From positions 496,001 through 560,000 of the forward strand of contig NZ_PJRT01000005.1 in NCBI RefSeq assembly GCF_002858935.1: a stretch of 64,000 nucleotides of DNA, read 5' to 3'. The notes beneath the pieces are model-generated. The model saw only the letters and a program-made list of their open reading frames with translations. It was not told the DNA's origin and searched no databases. This document shows positions 17,979-26,055 of this stretch, in pieces. The position numbers were made by a program, and so were the translations under genes. Every line of letters begins with the position of its first letter. Position 1 is the stretch's first letter. The DNA comes from Pantoea endophytica. GTDB lineage: Bacteria; Pseudomonadota; Gammaproteobacteria; Enterobacterales; Enterobacteriaceae.

Positions 17979-19152
17979 AACGCACACCCCTTTTCAGCCG
18001 ATAGCGCTGACGTTGACGCAATGGCCAGCTCGCCACATCGACATGCGGAAAAATCACCAAATCATTGGCCTGCAGCGCGTGGCGTTGGCAGATCAGCGCG
18101 GAAGCCTGATCAAAGGCCGCGCCCAGTTGCAGGCTCAGCAAACCGCTAAACAGCGTATCGAGCGGGTCGTAACTGCCAAACGGACAGAACGCGTCCTGCA
18201 CGTTGTCCGCGCCGAGCAGCAGCGGAATGCCCAGCGCCTGCGCTTCTTTCACCAGCGTTAAACCGCGCAAACGCGGCGTGCGGCCGGGCACCGCGTCCTG
18301 TAACAGCAGGTTGGTGAGCGGCAGCGCAATCAACGTCACATTGTGTTGCGCCAGTAAGGCAAGAATCTGTTGCGCATCGTCCTGCTGCGCCAGCGCGCAG
18401 CTGTGGCTGCAGGTGATCGCGCCGCTAAATGGATGCTGCTGCAAATAGTGCGCCAGCCAGCGCAATCCCTGCGCCTCGACGTTAAGTTCTTCATCAATAT
18501 GCAGATCAATATCCAGCTGCCACAATTCGGCGGCTTCCATCAGATGCTGAAACGCCTGCGCATCCCAGTTGCTGCTGTGAATAAAGCCGCCCAACAGCGC
18601 GCCGGGACCGCTGGTTGCTACCTGCGCGGCAATATGCTGCGCATCGCTGGCGTCGGCAAAGAAGGTGAGTGGCGCGAGGGCCACGCGCTCAATGCTGCAC
18701 AGCGGATGGTGCAGATCGCCAATCACTTGCCACGCTAATGGTGCATCAACGGAGAACCAGTCGATGTGGGTGCGCAGCAAACCGACGCCAGCTTCTACCG
18801 CCCAGCGCAGCGCCTTCGTAGCGCGATGCTGCAGATCTGCTGTGTTCCAGTGCGCGCGGTCCTGATGCATGGCAGCAATCGCGGCCAGCAAACCGGGCTG
18901 TTGCGCCGGGCTGCGTTGAATAGTGAAGGTTTTATCCAGATGCGCGTGCGGTTCGATAAACGCGGGCAGCACCAGCGCGCCGTGAAGCGGCAGATAATCA
19001 GCGGGTGCTGCTGCATGGTCGGGTTCGAATTGCAGGCCCGCGGCGTGGAAATGTAAGGTCGCCAGCTGCGGTTGATTGTTGGCTTCAGGCCAGTTTTCTG
19101 GCAGCAGCCAGCGGGGTAAACGTGCGCCGGTCGCACCCGGATAGCCGCTCAT
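17971..19152 (-). CDS. CodA-like amidohydrolase (cytosine deaminase family)
   Basis: 393 residues of the metal-dependent amidohydrolase superfamily. Metal and catalytic motifs follow cytosine deaminase: PAFIEPHAHLDKT (HxH), HIDEELN, ITCSHSC and LLLGADNVQDAFCPFGSYDPLD near the C-terminus. Close relatives deaminate cytosine, creatinine or related cyclic ureas. The ATG at 19152 overlaps the stop of the reductase gene (ATGA). An in-frame start at 19206 would lie inside that gene and has less support. It acts in the cytoplasm, and operon context suggests hydrolytic deamination of the imported heterocycle. Confidence 0.85.
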   Translation of the reverse strand: MSGYPGATGARLPRWLLPENWPEANNQPQLATLHFHAAGLQFEPDHAAAPADYLPLHGALVLPAFIEPHAHLDKTFTIQRSPAQQPGLLAAIAAMHQDRAHWNTADLQHRATKALRWAVEAGVGLLRTHIDWFSVDAPLAWQVIGDLHHPLCSIERVALAPLTFFADASDAQHIAAQVATSGPGALLGGFIHSSNWDAQAFQHLMEAAELWQLDIDLHIDEELNVEAQGLRWLAHYLQQHPFSGAITCSHSCALAQQDDAQQILALLAQHNVTLIALPLTNLLLQDAVPGRTPRLRGLTLVKEAQALGIPLLLGADNVQDAFCPFGSYDPLDTLFSGLLSLQLGAAFDQASALICQRHALQANDLVIFPHVDVASWPLRQRQRYRLKRGVRYG

Positions 19153-20096
19153 AGATCCAGTACCAATAAGGGTGAACGCGCACGTGAACAGCACAGCACG
19201 ATGCAATCGTTGGCCGCACGCTCTTGCTGGCTCAGCACATCATCACGGTGATCCGGCTCGCCCGCCAACACGCCGGTGATGCAGGCGCCGCACATGCCTT
19301 GTTCGCATGAGAGTTCAATCTCAATCCCTGCTTCTTCAAGTACTTCAGCGATGGTTTGTTGCTCGCCCACGGCAAAGCGTGCGCCGGAGGAGGCGAGCTG
19401 CACTTCGAAGGCAGCGCCAGCCATCAGCGAAGATGTGGATTGGAAGCGCTCGCTGTGCAGCTGTGCTTCGTCCCAGCCATGTTGCAACGCCAGCTGCTGC
19501 AGATGATGCATAAACCCCGCCGGGCCGCAGAACACCAGCGCAGCGTTGTCTGGCTGGGTGAGATCGTCGGGAACGCGCTGGCGCAGGCTGTCGCCTTCGC
19601 TGCTGTAGTGGATGACCACGCACGCGCCGAGATTGCACAGACGTTGGCTGAAAGCCAGTTGGTCGGCATGTTTCAGGTAAAGGTGCAGGGTGAAATCCGC
19701 CTGACGCGCCGCCAGTGCTTCGGCCATCACCAACAGCGGCGTCAGGCCGATGCCGGCGGCAAACAGCAGCGTGCGCGACGCGTGCGGCAGCGGAAAGTGG
19801 TTACGTGGCGCGGATATCTCTAGCTTATCGCCGGTGGTTAACTGCTGATGCAGCCAGCGCGATCCGCCGGTTGAACCCTCATCCAGACGTACGCAGATTT
19901 CATAATGATCGGCTGGCGCAGAGCAGAGTGAATACTGGCGTTTACCGCAGTTGGGAATAATGACATCGATGTGCGCGCCGGGCGTGAAAGCAGGCAGCGG
20001 CTGCCCGCTGCGATTCGCCAGCGTCAGTAACACATTGCCTGCACCGTTGAACTGCTTTGCGATGACGGTGACGGCGAGAGGAGTGGATTTCATCAT
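19149..20096 (-). CDS. Ferredoxin-fused flavin reductase (VanB/phthalate dioxygenase reductase type)
   Basis: 315 residues in the order FMN domain, NAD domain, plant-type 2Fe-2S domain. RQYSLCSAP (about 53-61) binds the flavin, LLFAAGIGLTPLLVMAEAL is the nucleotide-binding start, and CEQGMCGACITG (C264, C269, C272) with a last Cys near 302 binds the cluster. Such reductases pass electrons from NAD(P)H to a Rieske oxygenase, for example vanillate demethylase. No oxygenase gene is present in this operon or nearby, so its electron acceptor is unknown. First gene of the operon running to 12564. Start ATGATG at 20096 or 20093. Confidence 0.88.
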   Translation of the reverse strand: MMKSTPLAVTVIAKQFNGAGNVLLTLANRSGQPLPAFTPGAHIDVIIPNCGKRQYSLCSAPADHYEICVRLDEGSTGGSRWLHQQLTTGDKLEISAPRNHFPLPHASRTLLFAAGIGLTPLLVMAEALAARQADFTLHLYLKHADQLAFSQRLCNLGACVVIHYSSEGDSLRQRVPDDLTQPDNAALVFCGPAGFMHHLQQLALQHGWDEAQLHSERFQSTSSLMAGAAFEVQLASSGARFAVGEQQTIAEVLEEAGIEIELSCEQGMCGACITGVLAGEPDHRDDVLSQQERAANDCIVLCCSRARSPLLVLDL

Positions 20097-20239
20097 CTAT
20101 CTGCCTGAGCAGGGATGTCGTCGGCTGGAAGGCCGCGCAAACCCTTGTTTTAATCATGGCAGCGATTATTATTTTGCCCATGTGTAAGCGTCCATCTGTT
20201 TAATTCGAATGATGCGTTGCAAAAAAGAGAGCACCCCTT

Positions 20240-21160
20240 ATGTTCGCCTTCTCCCGATTTCTGCTCTATTTCACTGAGGTGGCCCGCCAGGGTTCGCTGC
20301 GCAAGGCTTCTGAGGTGCTGCACGTCTCGGCATCCTCAATTGATCGGCAGATCCTGCGCGTGGAGGAACAGCTGGATATGCCGCTATTTGAGCGCCATCC
20401 ATCAGGATTACGTATGACCGCAGCGGGTGAGATCCTGCTGAATGCGGCGAAAAACTGGCAGCGGGATTTTGGTCGCGTCTGCACGCAGCTGGATGATTTG
20501 CGCGGATTACGTCACGGCCATGTGCATATCGCCACCATTGATGCGATTAATCGCGGCTTTTTTTCATCGATTTTGCAGCGCATTCGCAGCGACTATCCCG
20601 GCATCTCCTTCACGCTGACCACCATGAGCAACATCCACATCGCCAATGCGCTGACCTCGGGCGATGCGGATTTCGGCATCATGCTTAATCCGCAAAGTTC
20701 GCGCGAGTTGCTGGTGAAGTCGTTTGCCGATTTACGTTTGGGAATTGTGGTGAGCAGTCAACATCCGCTAGCCAATCTGGAGTCGATCCGTTTCAGCCAC
20801 TGCGAATCCTGGCCATTTATCGTGCCCGCCGCGCCGCTAATGCTGGCCGATCCGCTGGAGGCGCTGATCAACAGTTCGGGCATTAAGATCAACGAAGTGG
20901 CGCGCACCAATAACATTCATATGCTGCGTTCACTGGTGCGTGATGATGTGGGGATAAGCCTGATGTGCTGGCTGGATATCGTTGATGAGTATCGGCGCGG
21001 TGAACTGAAGTTTATCCCGTTGATCGATACGGTGCTGAAGCCATTTACCTTGTCGCTGTGTGTTGCGCCGCAGCGCCAGCTTTCGATTGCCGCTTCGATG
21101 ATGCTGCGCGAGCTGGAGTCGTTTTTTGCACTGATGCAGAGTGAGGAGTTGCTGGCGTAA
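20240..21160 (+). CDS. LysR-family transcriptional regulator
   Basis: 306 residues. The N-terminal winged helix-turn-helix (SLRKASEVLHVSASSIDRQILRVEEQLDMPLFER, about residues 16-50) is followed by a ligand-binding domain beginning around residue 90. It is transcribed divergently from the reductase-deaminase-ABC operon with only 143 bp between the starts, so it is the likely regulator of that operon, as is usual for LysR proteins. The inducer is unknown. Confidence 0.9.
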   Translation: MFAFSRFLLYFTEVARQGSLRKASEVLHVSASSIDRQILRVEEQLDMPLFERHPSGLRMTAAGEILLNAAKNWQRDFGRVCTQLDDLRGLRHGHVHIATIDAINRGFFSSILQRIRSDYPGISFTLTTMSNIHIANALTSGDADFGIMLNPQSSRELLVKSFADLRLGIVVSSQHPLANLESIRFSHCESWPFIVPAAPLMLADPLEALINSSGIKINEVARTNNIHMLRSLVRDDVGISLMCWLDIVDEYRRGELKFIPLIDTVLKPFTLSLCVAPQRQLSIAASMMLRELESFFALMQSEELLA

Positions 21161-21198
21161 TGCTCGTTAGTTAAGGCATGAAAACCCCTCATTATCGA

Positions 21199-21313
21199 AT
21201 GCACACATTGTAGCGGCGCAATTCATTGCGCGATAAATCGCGCCGCTACAGAAGGTGCGGTTATATGATACGGCGCTTAACTGATCGTCATTACGCCATG
21301 AATGGCGACCTTA
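21199..21313. repeat. Dispersed composite palindromic repeat, copy 1
   Basis: About 114 bp lying between two convergent genes. It has two parts: a hairpin with arms TGTAGCGGCG (21209-21218) and CGCCGCTACA (21241-21250), then a conserved tail containing GATACGGCGCTTAA and a small hairpin CGCCATGAATGGCG. A near-identical full copy lies at 41324-41437, and partial copies at 22751, 27554 and 59403. Non-coding; may act as a terminator or mRNA stabiliser. Confidence 0.8.
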
Positions 21314-21321
21314 CGATAATG

Positions 21322-22677
21322 TTAATCGCCCCAACGGCTGCGCAAATAATTCACCGCATCCTGGGTTTGTGGCTGATTAAGGTAATTTTCGCGGAACAAA
21401 ATGGTGCCGTTAATCTGCGGTAGCGACTCGTTGAGATCGAGTTGCTTTTGCAACTCCGGCACGCCGCCGTTCACCGTCCAGTCAGGTTCACTTTTCGACG
21501 CTTCGCCAATTTTATATAGCGCCACACCGATATAGAGCCGAGTGTGCGTTGGCTTCACCACGTCCGCCCACCAGTGGGCTAACACGTCGTAACGGGCGGC
21601 CTGGCGCGCAAACGGCCAGTAAAGCTGCGGCGCGATGTAATCCAGCAGTCCCATTTGCACCCAGCGACGCGTATCGGCGTAGGCTTCGTCGTAGGCGGCC
21701 GCGCCGCGCGTGTCGGAGCCCGCCGCATCATGCGACAGATTGCGCCACACGCCTGCCGGGCTGACGCCAAATTCTACGTTCGGGTTCAGTTGCTTGATGG
21801 TGCGCGACACCTGCTCAATTAACAGCAGCGTATTGTTGCGCCGCCAGTCAGCTTTCGATGCAAAACCCTGACCATACTGGCGGAACGTGGCGCTGTCGTT
21901 GAGGGTTGAACCGGGCGTTTCAGTATAGAAATAGTCATCGAACTGCACGCCGTCGATCGGATAGTGCGACACCACTTCCGCAACGATGCTGGTGATCCAG
22001 TCGCGTGCGGCGGGAATGCCGGGATCGAGCACGAAGCGGTCGCTGGCGGTGCGGATCCAGTCGCGATGCAGCACAAATACGCTGGCCGGTTGCAGCGCAA
22101 GCGTATTATTCAGCGCGTTAACCGTGGAAGGTTTGACGTTGGTCGAGACGCGATATGGGTTGAACCACGCGTGCACCTTCATGCCGCGTTTGTGCGCCTC
22201 ATCCAGCATAAATTTCAGCGGATCGTAGCCGGGATCTTCACCAATCCTGCCGGTGAGCATATCTGACCACGGCAAGATGCTGGAGCGCCACAGCGCGGTG
22301 CCATCCGGCTTTACCTGGAAAAATACCGTATTGATGCCGAGGCTTTTCAGTTTATCTAGCTTATCGGTCAACGCCTGTTGCTGCTGGTGGATGCGGTTGG
22401 CCGGGCTGGCATTCACGGAATTGATTGGCGGCCAGTCGAGGCGTGAAACGGTGGTGAGCCACACGCCGCGTACCGGTTCTTTGCTCAGCGCTGGTTTAGT
22501 CGGCATTGGCGGTTTGGTGACCGTCGGCAACGGCGTGACCAGCGATTTCGGTGGCGGCGAGGAGCAACTGGCCAGTGAGAGGGCGACAGCAATGGCGACC
22601 AGCGCAGCGGATTTTTTATAGGTGTTAACCCAGGGAAAACGATGTGAACAGGCTATGATAAACTCCCTTTTTTGCAA
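21322..22677 (-). CDS. digH: Glycosyl hydrolase DigH (YddW family lipoprotein)
   Basis: Frame of 451 codons. A lipoprotein signal (VAIAVALSLASC, lipobox LASC) and a Pro-rich linker precede the GHL10 domain (RGVWLTTVSRLDWPP, GINTVFFQVKPDGTALW, MKVHAWFNPYRV, VDGVQFDDYFY-like). Sequence is close throughout to E. coli YddW/DigH, an outer-membrane lipoprotein that cleaves denuded peptidoglycan strands during division. The start is odd: the only canonical codon in reach is TTG at 22677, which has a poor ribosome binding site. A good GGGAG lies a few codons inside and faces ATC (22659) and ATA (22656) rather than ATG or GTG. The true start may therefore be a rare AUA/AUC codon. Confidence 0.88.
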   Translation of the reverse strand: MQKREFIIACSHRFPWVNTYKKSAALVAIAVALSLASCSSPPPKSLVTPLPTVTKPPMPTKPALSKEPVRGVWLTTVSRLDWPPINSVNASPANRIHQQQQALTDKLDKLKSLGINTVFFQVKPDGTALWRSSILPWSDMLTGRIGEDPGYDPLKFMLDEAHKRGMKVHAWFNPYRVSTNVKPSTVNALNNTLALQPASVFVLHRDWIRTASDRFVLDPGIPAARDWITSIVAEVVSHYPIDGVQFDDYFYTETPGSTLNDSATFRQYGQGFASKADWRRNNTLLLIEQVSRTIKQLNPNVEFGVSPAGVWRNLSHDAAGSDTRGAAAYDEAYADTRRWVQMGLLDYIAPQLYWPFARQAARYDVLAHWWADVVKPTHTRLYIGVALYKIGEASKSEPDWTVNGGVPELQKQLDLNESLPQINGTILFRENYLNQPQTQDAVNYLRSRWGD

Positions 22678-22750
22678 CTTTCTGTTCGAAGAGCCTCATT
22701 CTCTTATCATGCGAACTAAAGTTAATAATGGTGTCATGGTTTGCACGATG

Positions 22751-22802
22751 AATCGCGCCGCTACTGATAAGTACGGGATTTTGTAGCGTCGCAATGAATT
22801 GC
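22751..22802. repeat. Dispersed palindromic repeat, degenerate copy 2
   Basis: AATCGCGCCGCTAC (22751-22764) followed by GTAGCGTCGCAATGAATTGC (22783-22802). These are the right end and the left end of the hairpin part of the dispersed repeat, in tail-to-head order. This suggests two abutting decayed copies or a rearranged one. Confidence 0.6.
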
Positions 22803-22835
22803 ACGCAGTAAATTTATTTGAGGAACCCAAAACCT

Positions 22836-23162
22836 ATGCAATACGAAGACCTTTATCGCCGTATCGGCCAGATCATCTTTAGCTGTGGCCCGCAAGGTGC
22901 GCGGGAATTGATCGTTCAGGCTGAACTGTTTGCGGACGATGATGGCGGGCAGTTTCAGTTCGATTACATCGATGAAAACGGTGAACCGGATTGGTTTGAA
23001 CCCGATGCGCGCGCGATAGGCGATCTCTCGGAGGCGCTGAAAGATTTTCAGCAGTACTTCGTGGATAACAATATGACCAACGGTCTGCCGGTGTGGCGTA
23101 AATGCGCGATAAACCTCAACGTGCAGGAAGAAGCCATCAGCATCGACGTGCAGTACGACTAA
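22836..23162 (+). CDS. YezG/DUF600-family protein, orphan immunity-like
   Basis: 108 residues, acidic and soluble. The pattern YEDLYRRIGQIIF at the start, the FDYIDENGEPDWFEP core and DLSEALKDFQQYF are those of the DUF600 (YezG-like) family, whose members include immunity proteins for LXG toxins. No toxin gene is adjacent; neighbours are digH and gabP. The ATG at 22836 is preceded by GAGGAA about ten bases away; a TTG in frame at 22818 is inside that ribosome binding site and is rejected. A housekeeping role or an orphan antitoxin/immunity role are both possible. Confidence 0.65.
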   Translation: MQYEDLYRRIGQIIFSCGPQGARELIVQAELFADDDGGQFQFDYIDENGEPDWFEPDARAIGDLSEALKDFQQYFVDNNMTNGLPVWRKCAINLNVQEEAISIDVQYD

Positions 23163-23194
23163 GTTCCGCGGCATCCTTGCCTGGAAGTCATGCG

Positions 23195-24589
23195 TTACGA
23201 ACGTAACGCCACCATCTCCTCGTTTTTCCGCGCCACGCGTTTGCGATGCACAATACGGCTGGCGGCGACGACACCCAGCGTCAACAGGCCGGTGGCGATA
23301 ATCTCTGGACGGTGTTGTTGGTTGAAAAGCATGGCAACCAACACGCCAACGATGAACACCATCGTCGCCCACGTCAGGCCAGGGAACAGCCACATGCGAT
23401 AGCTGAGGATTTCACCGCGCGCTTCGCGCTTTTTACGCAGCACCAGATGAGACGCGGCGATCACCAGATACACCAGCAACGCGATGGCGCCGGAACTGGC
23501 GAGCAGGAACTCAAATACTGCGCTCGGCGCCAGATAGTTAGCGATCACCGCGAGGAAGGCCGCCGCCGTGGAGAGCAACACCGCTACCCACGGCGTGCCG
23601 CTGCGGGTGGTGCGCGACGCGACGGCAGGCGCATCTTCACGACGTGAAAGCGAATAGATCATGCGCGATGCGGTATACAGCGCAGAGTTGAGACAGCTAC
23701 ACACCGCAATCAACACCACCACATCAACAATCTGCTTAGCGTAAGGCACGTTCATCATCTGCATCGCCGTCTGGTAAGAACCTGCTTTCATCAGCGACGG
23801 CGTATTCCACGGCACCAGCGCCACCACGATGAAGATCGACAGCAGATAGAACAGCGCGATGCGCCAGATCACCGAGTTGGTGGCCTGCGTAATTTGTTTC
23901 TTCGGCTCGCGCGATTCGGCGGCGGCAATGGTGACAATCTCGGTGCCCATAAATGAGAACATAGTGGTCAGAATGGCCGCCAGCACCGCGCCGATGCCAT
24001 TCGGCATAAAGCCTTGCGTGTCATACAGATGTGAGATCCCCTGCGTGCTGCTGCCCGGCATCAAACCAAACACCGCTAAGCTACCCGCGCAGAGAAATGC
24101 GACAATCGCCACCACTTTCAGCAGGGCGAACCAGAATTCAAACTCGCCATAGTTTTTGACGCTGAATAGGTTGCTGATGGTCAGGAACGTGGTGATCGCC
24201 AGCGTATATTCCCATACCGGAACTTGTGGAAACCACGAATGCAGGATGGTGCCAGCGGCGTTGGCTTCCAGCGGGATCACTAACACCCAGAACCACCAGT
24301 ACAGCCAGCCGATGGTGAAACCGGCCCAGCGGCCCAGCGATTTGTCGGCGTAGGTGGAGAAAGAGCCGGAATCCGGTGATGCCACCGCCATTTCGGCCAG
24401 CATGCGCATAATCAGCACCACCAACGCGCCCGCGGCGATGTAGGCCAGCAGTACCGCCGGGCCGGCTTCGGCGATCGCATGGCCAGAGCCAACAAACAAT
24501 CCGGCACCAATCACGCCGCCAATCGATAACATCCGTACATGGCGCGGCTTCAGGCCTTGCGCCAATACATCGGCATTCTGTGAACTCAT
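23195..24589 (-). CDS. gabP: GABA permease GabP
   Basis: 464-residue APC-superfamily transporter with twelve hydrophobic stretches. The amino-acid transporter consensus MLSIGGVIGAGLFVGSG (about residues 20-36) and the GabP-like stretch DSGSFSTYADKSLGRWAGFTIGWLYWWFWVLVIPLEANAAG match E. coli GabP closely. It imports 4-aminobutyrate by proton symport. It follows gabT in the same direction with 94 bp between them, probably an operon. ATG at 24589 with GGAG eight bases upstream; the in-frame TTG at 24592 is not needed. Confidence 0.9.
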   Translation of the reverse strand: MSSQNADVLAQGLKPRHVRMLSIGGVIGAGLFVGSGHAIAEAGPAVLLAYIAAGALVVLIMRMLAEMAVASPDSGSFSTYADKSLGRWAGFTIGWLYWWFWVLVIPLEANAAGTILHSWFPQVPVWEYTLAITTFLTISNLFSVKNYGEFEFWFALLKVVAIVAFLCAGSLAVFGLMPGSSTQGISHLYDTQGFMPNGIGAVLAAILTTMFSFMGTEIVTIAAAESREPKKQITQATNSVIWRIALFYLLSIFIVVALVPWNTPSLMKAGSYQTAMQMMNVPYAKQIVDVVVLIAVCSCLNSALYTASRMIYSLSRREDAPAVASRTTRSGTPWVAVLLSTAAAFLAVIANYLAPSAVFEFLLASSGAIALLVYLVIAASHLVLRKKREARGEILSYRMWLFPGLTWATMVFIVGVLVAMLFNQQHRPEIIATGLLTLGVVAASRIVHRKRVARKNEEMVALRS

Positions 24590-24683
24590 CAATGTTTCTC
24601 CAAAGCGTCTCTCAGGCCGCGCGACGCGCAGCCGGGTTACAACAGGTGAGAAGCCCAGCCCGCCGCGCGAGCTGGGTAGATTG

Positions 24684-25946
24684 TTACGAATCGGCGTGTT
24701 GACTCAGCACGCTGCTGAGGATCTCCAGCGCCTGGCCGAACTGCGCATCAGGAATGGTGAGCGGATAGAGGAAGCGGATGACATTGCCCTGCGGGCCACA
24801 AGTAAGCAGCAGCAGCCCACGCGCCATCGCGTGTTGCTGGATGGTTTGCGCGGTTTGCGCGCTGGCGAACTCCACCGCAATCATCGAGCCAAGGCCGCGA
24901 ATGTCGGTGATGGAGGAACACTGGCTGCGTGCGCTGTGCAGGAAATCGGTTAACTGCGTACCGAGTTGTTGAGAACGTTCGCACAGCTTCTCGTCGGCGA
25001 TCACGTCCAGCACCGCATGCGCCGCGGCAATCGCCAGCGGATTGCCAGCGTAGGTGCCACCCAGGCCGCCTGGACCCGGCGCATCCATAATCTCGGCCCG
25101 GCCGCTGACCGCCGATAACGGCATGCCGCCCGCGAGGCTTTTCGCCATGGTGATGAGATCCGGTTTCACCGTATAGTGATCCATCGCGAACAATTTGCCG
25201 GTGCGGGCAAAGCCGGTTTGTACTTCATCGGCAATCAGCAGAATGCCGTGCTCATCGGCCAGCGACCGCAGGCGGTTGAAGAATTCAGGCGGCGCGACAT
25301 GGAAGCCGCCTTCGCCCTGAATTGGCTCCAGCACGATAGCCGCAACATCCTGTGGCGCGATGTCCTGCGTGAAAATATCCTGCAAGCTGGCCAGCGCATC
25401 ATCAACGCTGATGCCGGTGATGCTGTTGGGGTAGCGCGCGTGCCACACCGACGCGGGCATCGGACCGAAGTCGCGTTTGTAGGGAGCAACTTTGCCGGTC
25501 ATCGCCATGGTCATAAAAGTACGACCGTGGAATGCATTGCCGAAGGTGACGATGCCGTGACGGCGCGTCGCTGCACGCGCCACTTTTACCGCGTTTTCTA
25601 CCGCTTCAGCGCCGGTGGAGAAGAACGCAGTTTTGGCTTTACCGGCAATCGGCACCACGCGATTGAGGCGTTCCGCCAGCGCCACATAGCTCTCATACGG
25701 CGTCACCTGGAATGCGGTATGGGTAAATTTCTCTAACTGATCGGCAATCGCCTGCACGATGCGCGGATGGCGATGCCCGGTGTTCAGCACCGCGATGCCG
25801 CCAGCGAAATCGATCCAGCTGTTGCCTTCACCATCGCGCAGCGTGGCGTTCTCCGCGTGCTCTACGTACCACTGACAAAGATTACCGGTGCCGCGTGGCA
25901 GGGCATCATCTTTACGTTGCTGCAACTGGCTGTTTTTACCTTCCAT
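24684..25946 (-). CDS. gabT: 4-aminobutyrate aminotransferase GabT
   Basis: 420 residues, class III PLP aminotransferase. WIDFAGGIAVLNTGHRHP, FSTGAEAVENAVKVARAATRR, the PLP Asp region LIADEVQTGFARTG and the lysine motif TMAKSLAGGMPLSAV match GabT strongly. The reaction is GABA + 2-oxoglutarate to succinate semialdehyde + glutamate. It is divergent from a MocR-type regulator and followed by gabP. No succinate semialdehyde dehydrogenase gene (gabD) is in the window. A close alternative is 5-aminovalerate aminotransferase activity (DavT). Confidence 0.9.
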   Translation of the reverse strand: MEGKNSQLQQRKDDALPRGTGNLCQWYVEHAENATLRDGEGNSWIDFAGGIAVLNTGHRHPRIVQAIADQLEKFTHTAFQVTPYESYVALAERLNRVVPIAGKAKTAFFSTGAEAVENAVKVARAATRRHGIVTFGNAFHGRTFMTMAMTGKVAPYKRDFGPMPASVWHARYPNSITGISVDDALASLQDIFTQDIAPQDVAAIVLEPIQGEGGFHVAPPEFFNRLRSLADEHGILLIADEVQTGFARTGKLFAMDHYTVKPDLITMAKSLAGGMPLSAVSGRAEIMDAPGPGGLGGTYAGNPLAIAAAHAVLDVIADEKLCERSQQLGTQLTDFLHSARSQCSSITDIRGLGSMIAVEFASAQTAQTIQQHAMARGLLLLTCGPQGNVIRFLYPLTIPDAQFGQALEILSSVLSQHADS

Positions 25947-25961
25947 AACCTTTCCTTAGCG

Positions 25962-25997
25962 ATAAGCGTCTTTACAAATCACGACAAACACGCTTAT
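25962..25997. promoter_or_regulatory. Inverted repeat between gabT and MocR gene
   Basis: Perfect 8-bp arms ATAAGCGT (25962-25969) and ACGCTTAT (25990-25997), centres 28 bp apart, in the 109-bp divergent spacer. Position and symmetry suit the operator of the MocR/GabR-type regulator. Confidence 0.55.
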
Positions 25998-26055
25998 TTA
26001 TGCCTGCGCTGAGTTATCTTGCCAGAGCCACTTTCAGTGAAAAGAGGGGAGCCAA

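Noticed and set aside
22761..23393. 210-codon minus-strand frame across the YezG-like gene and gabP end
   Set aside because: No recognisable family, crosses a non-coding gap and overlaps two supported genes.
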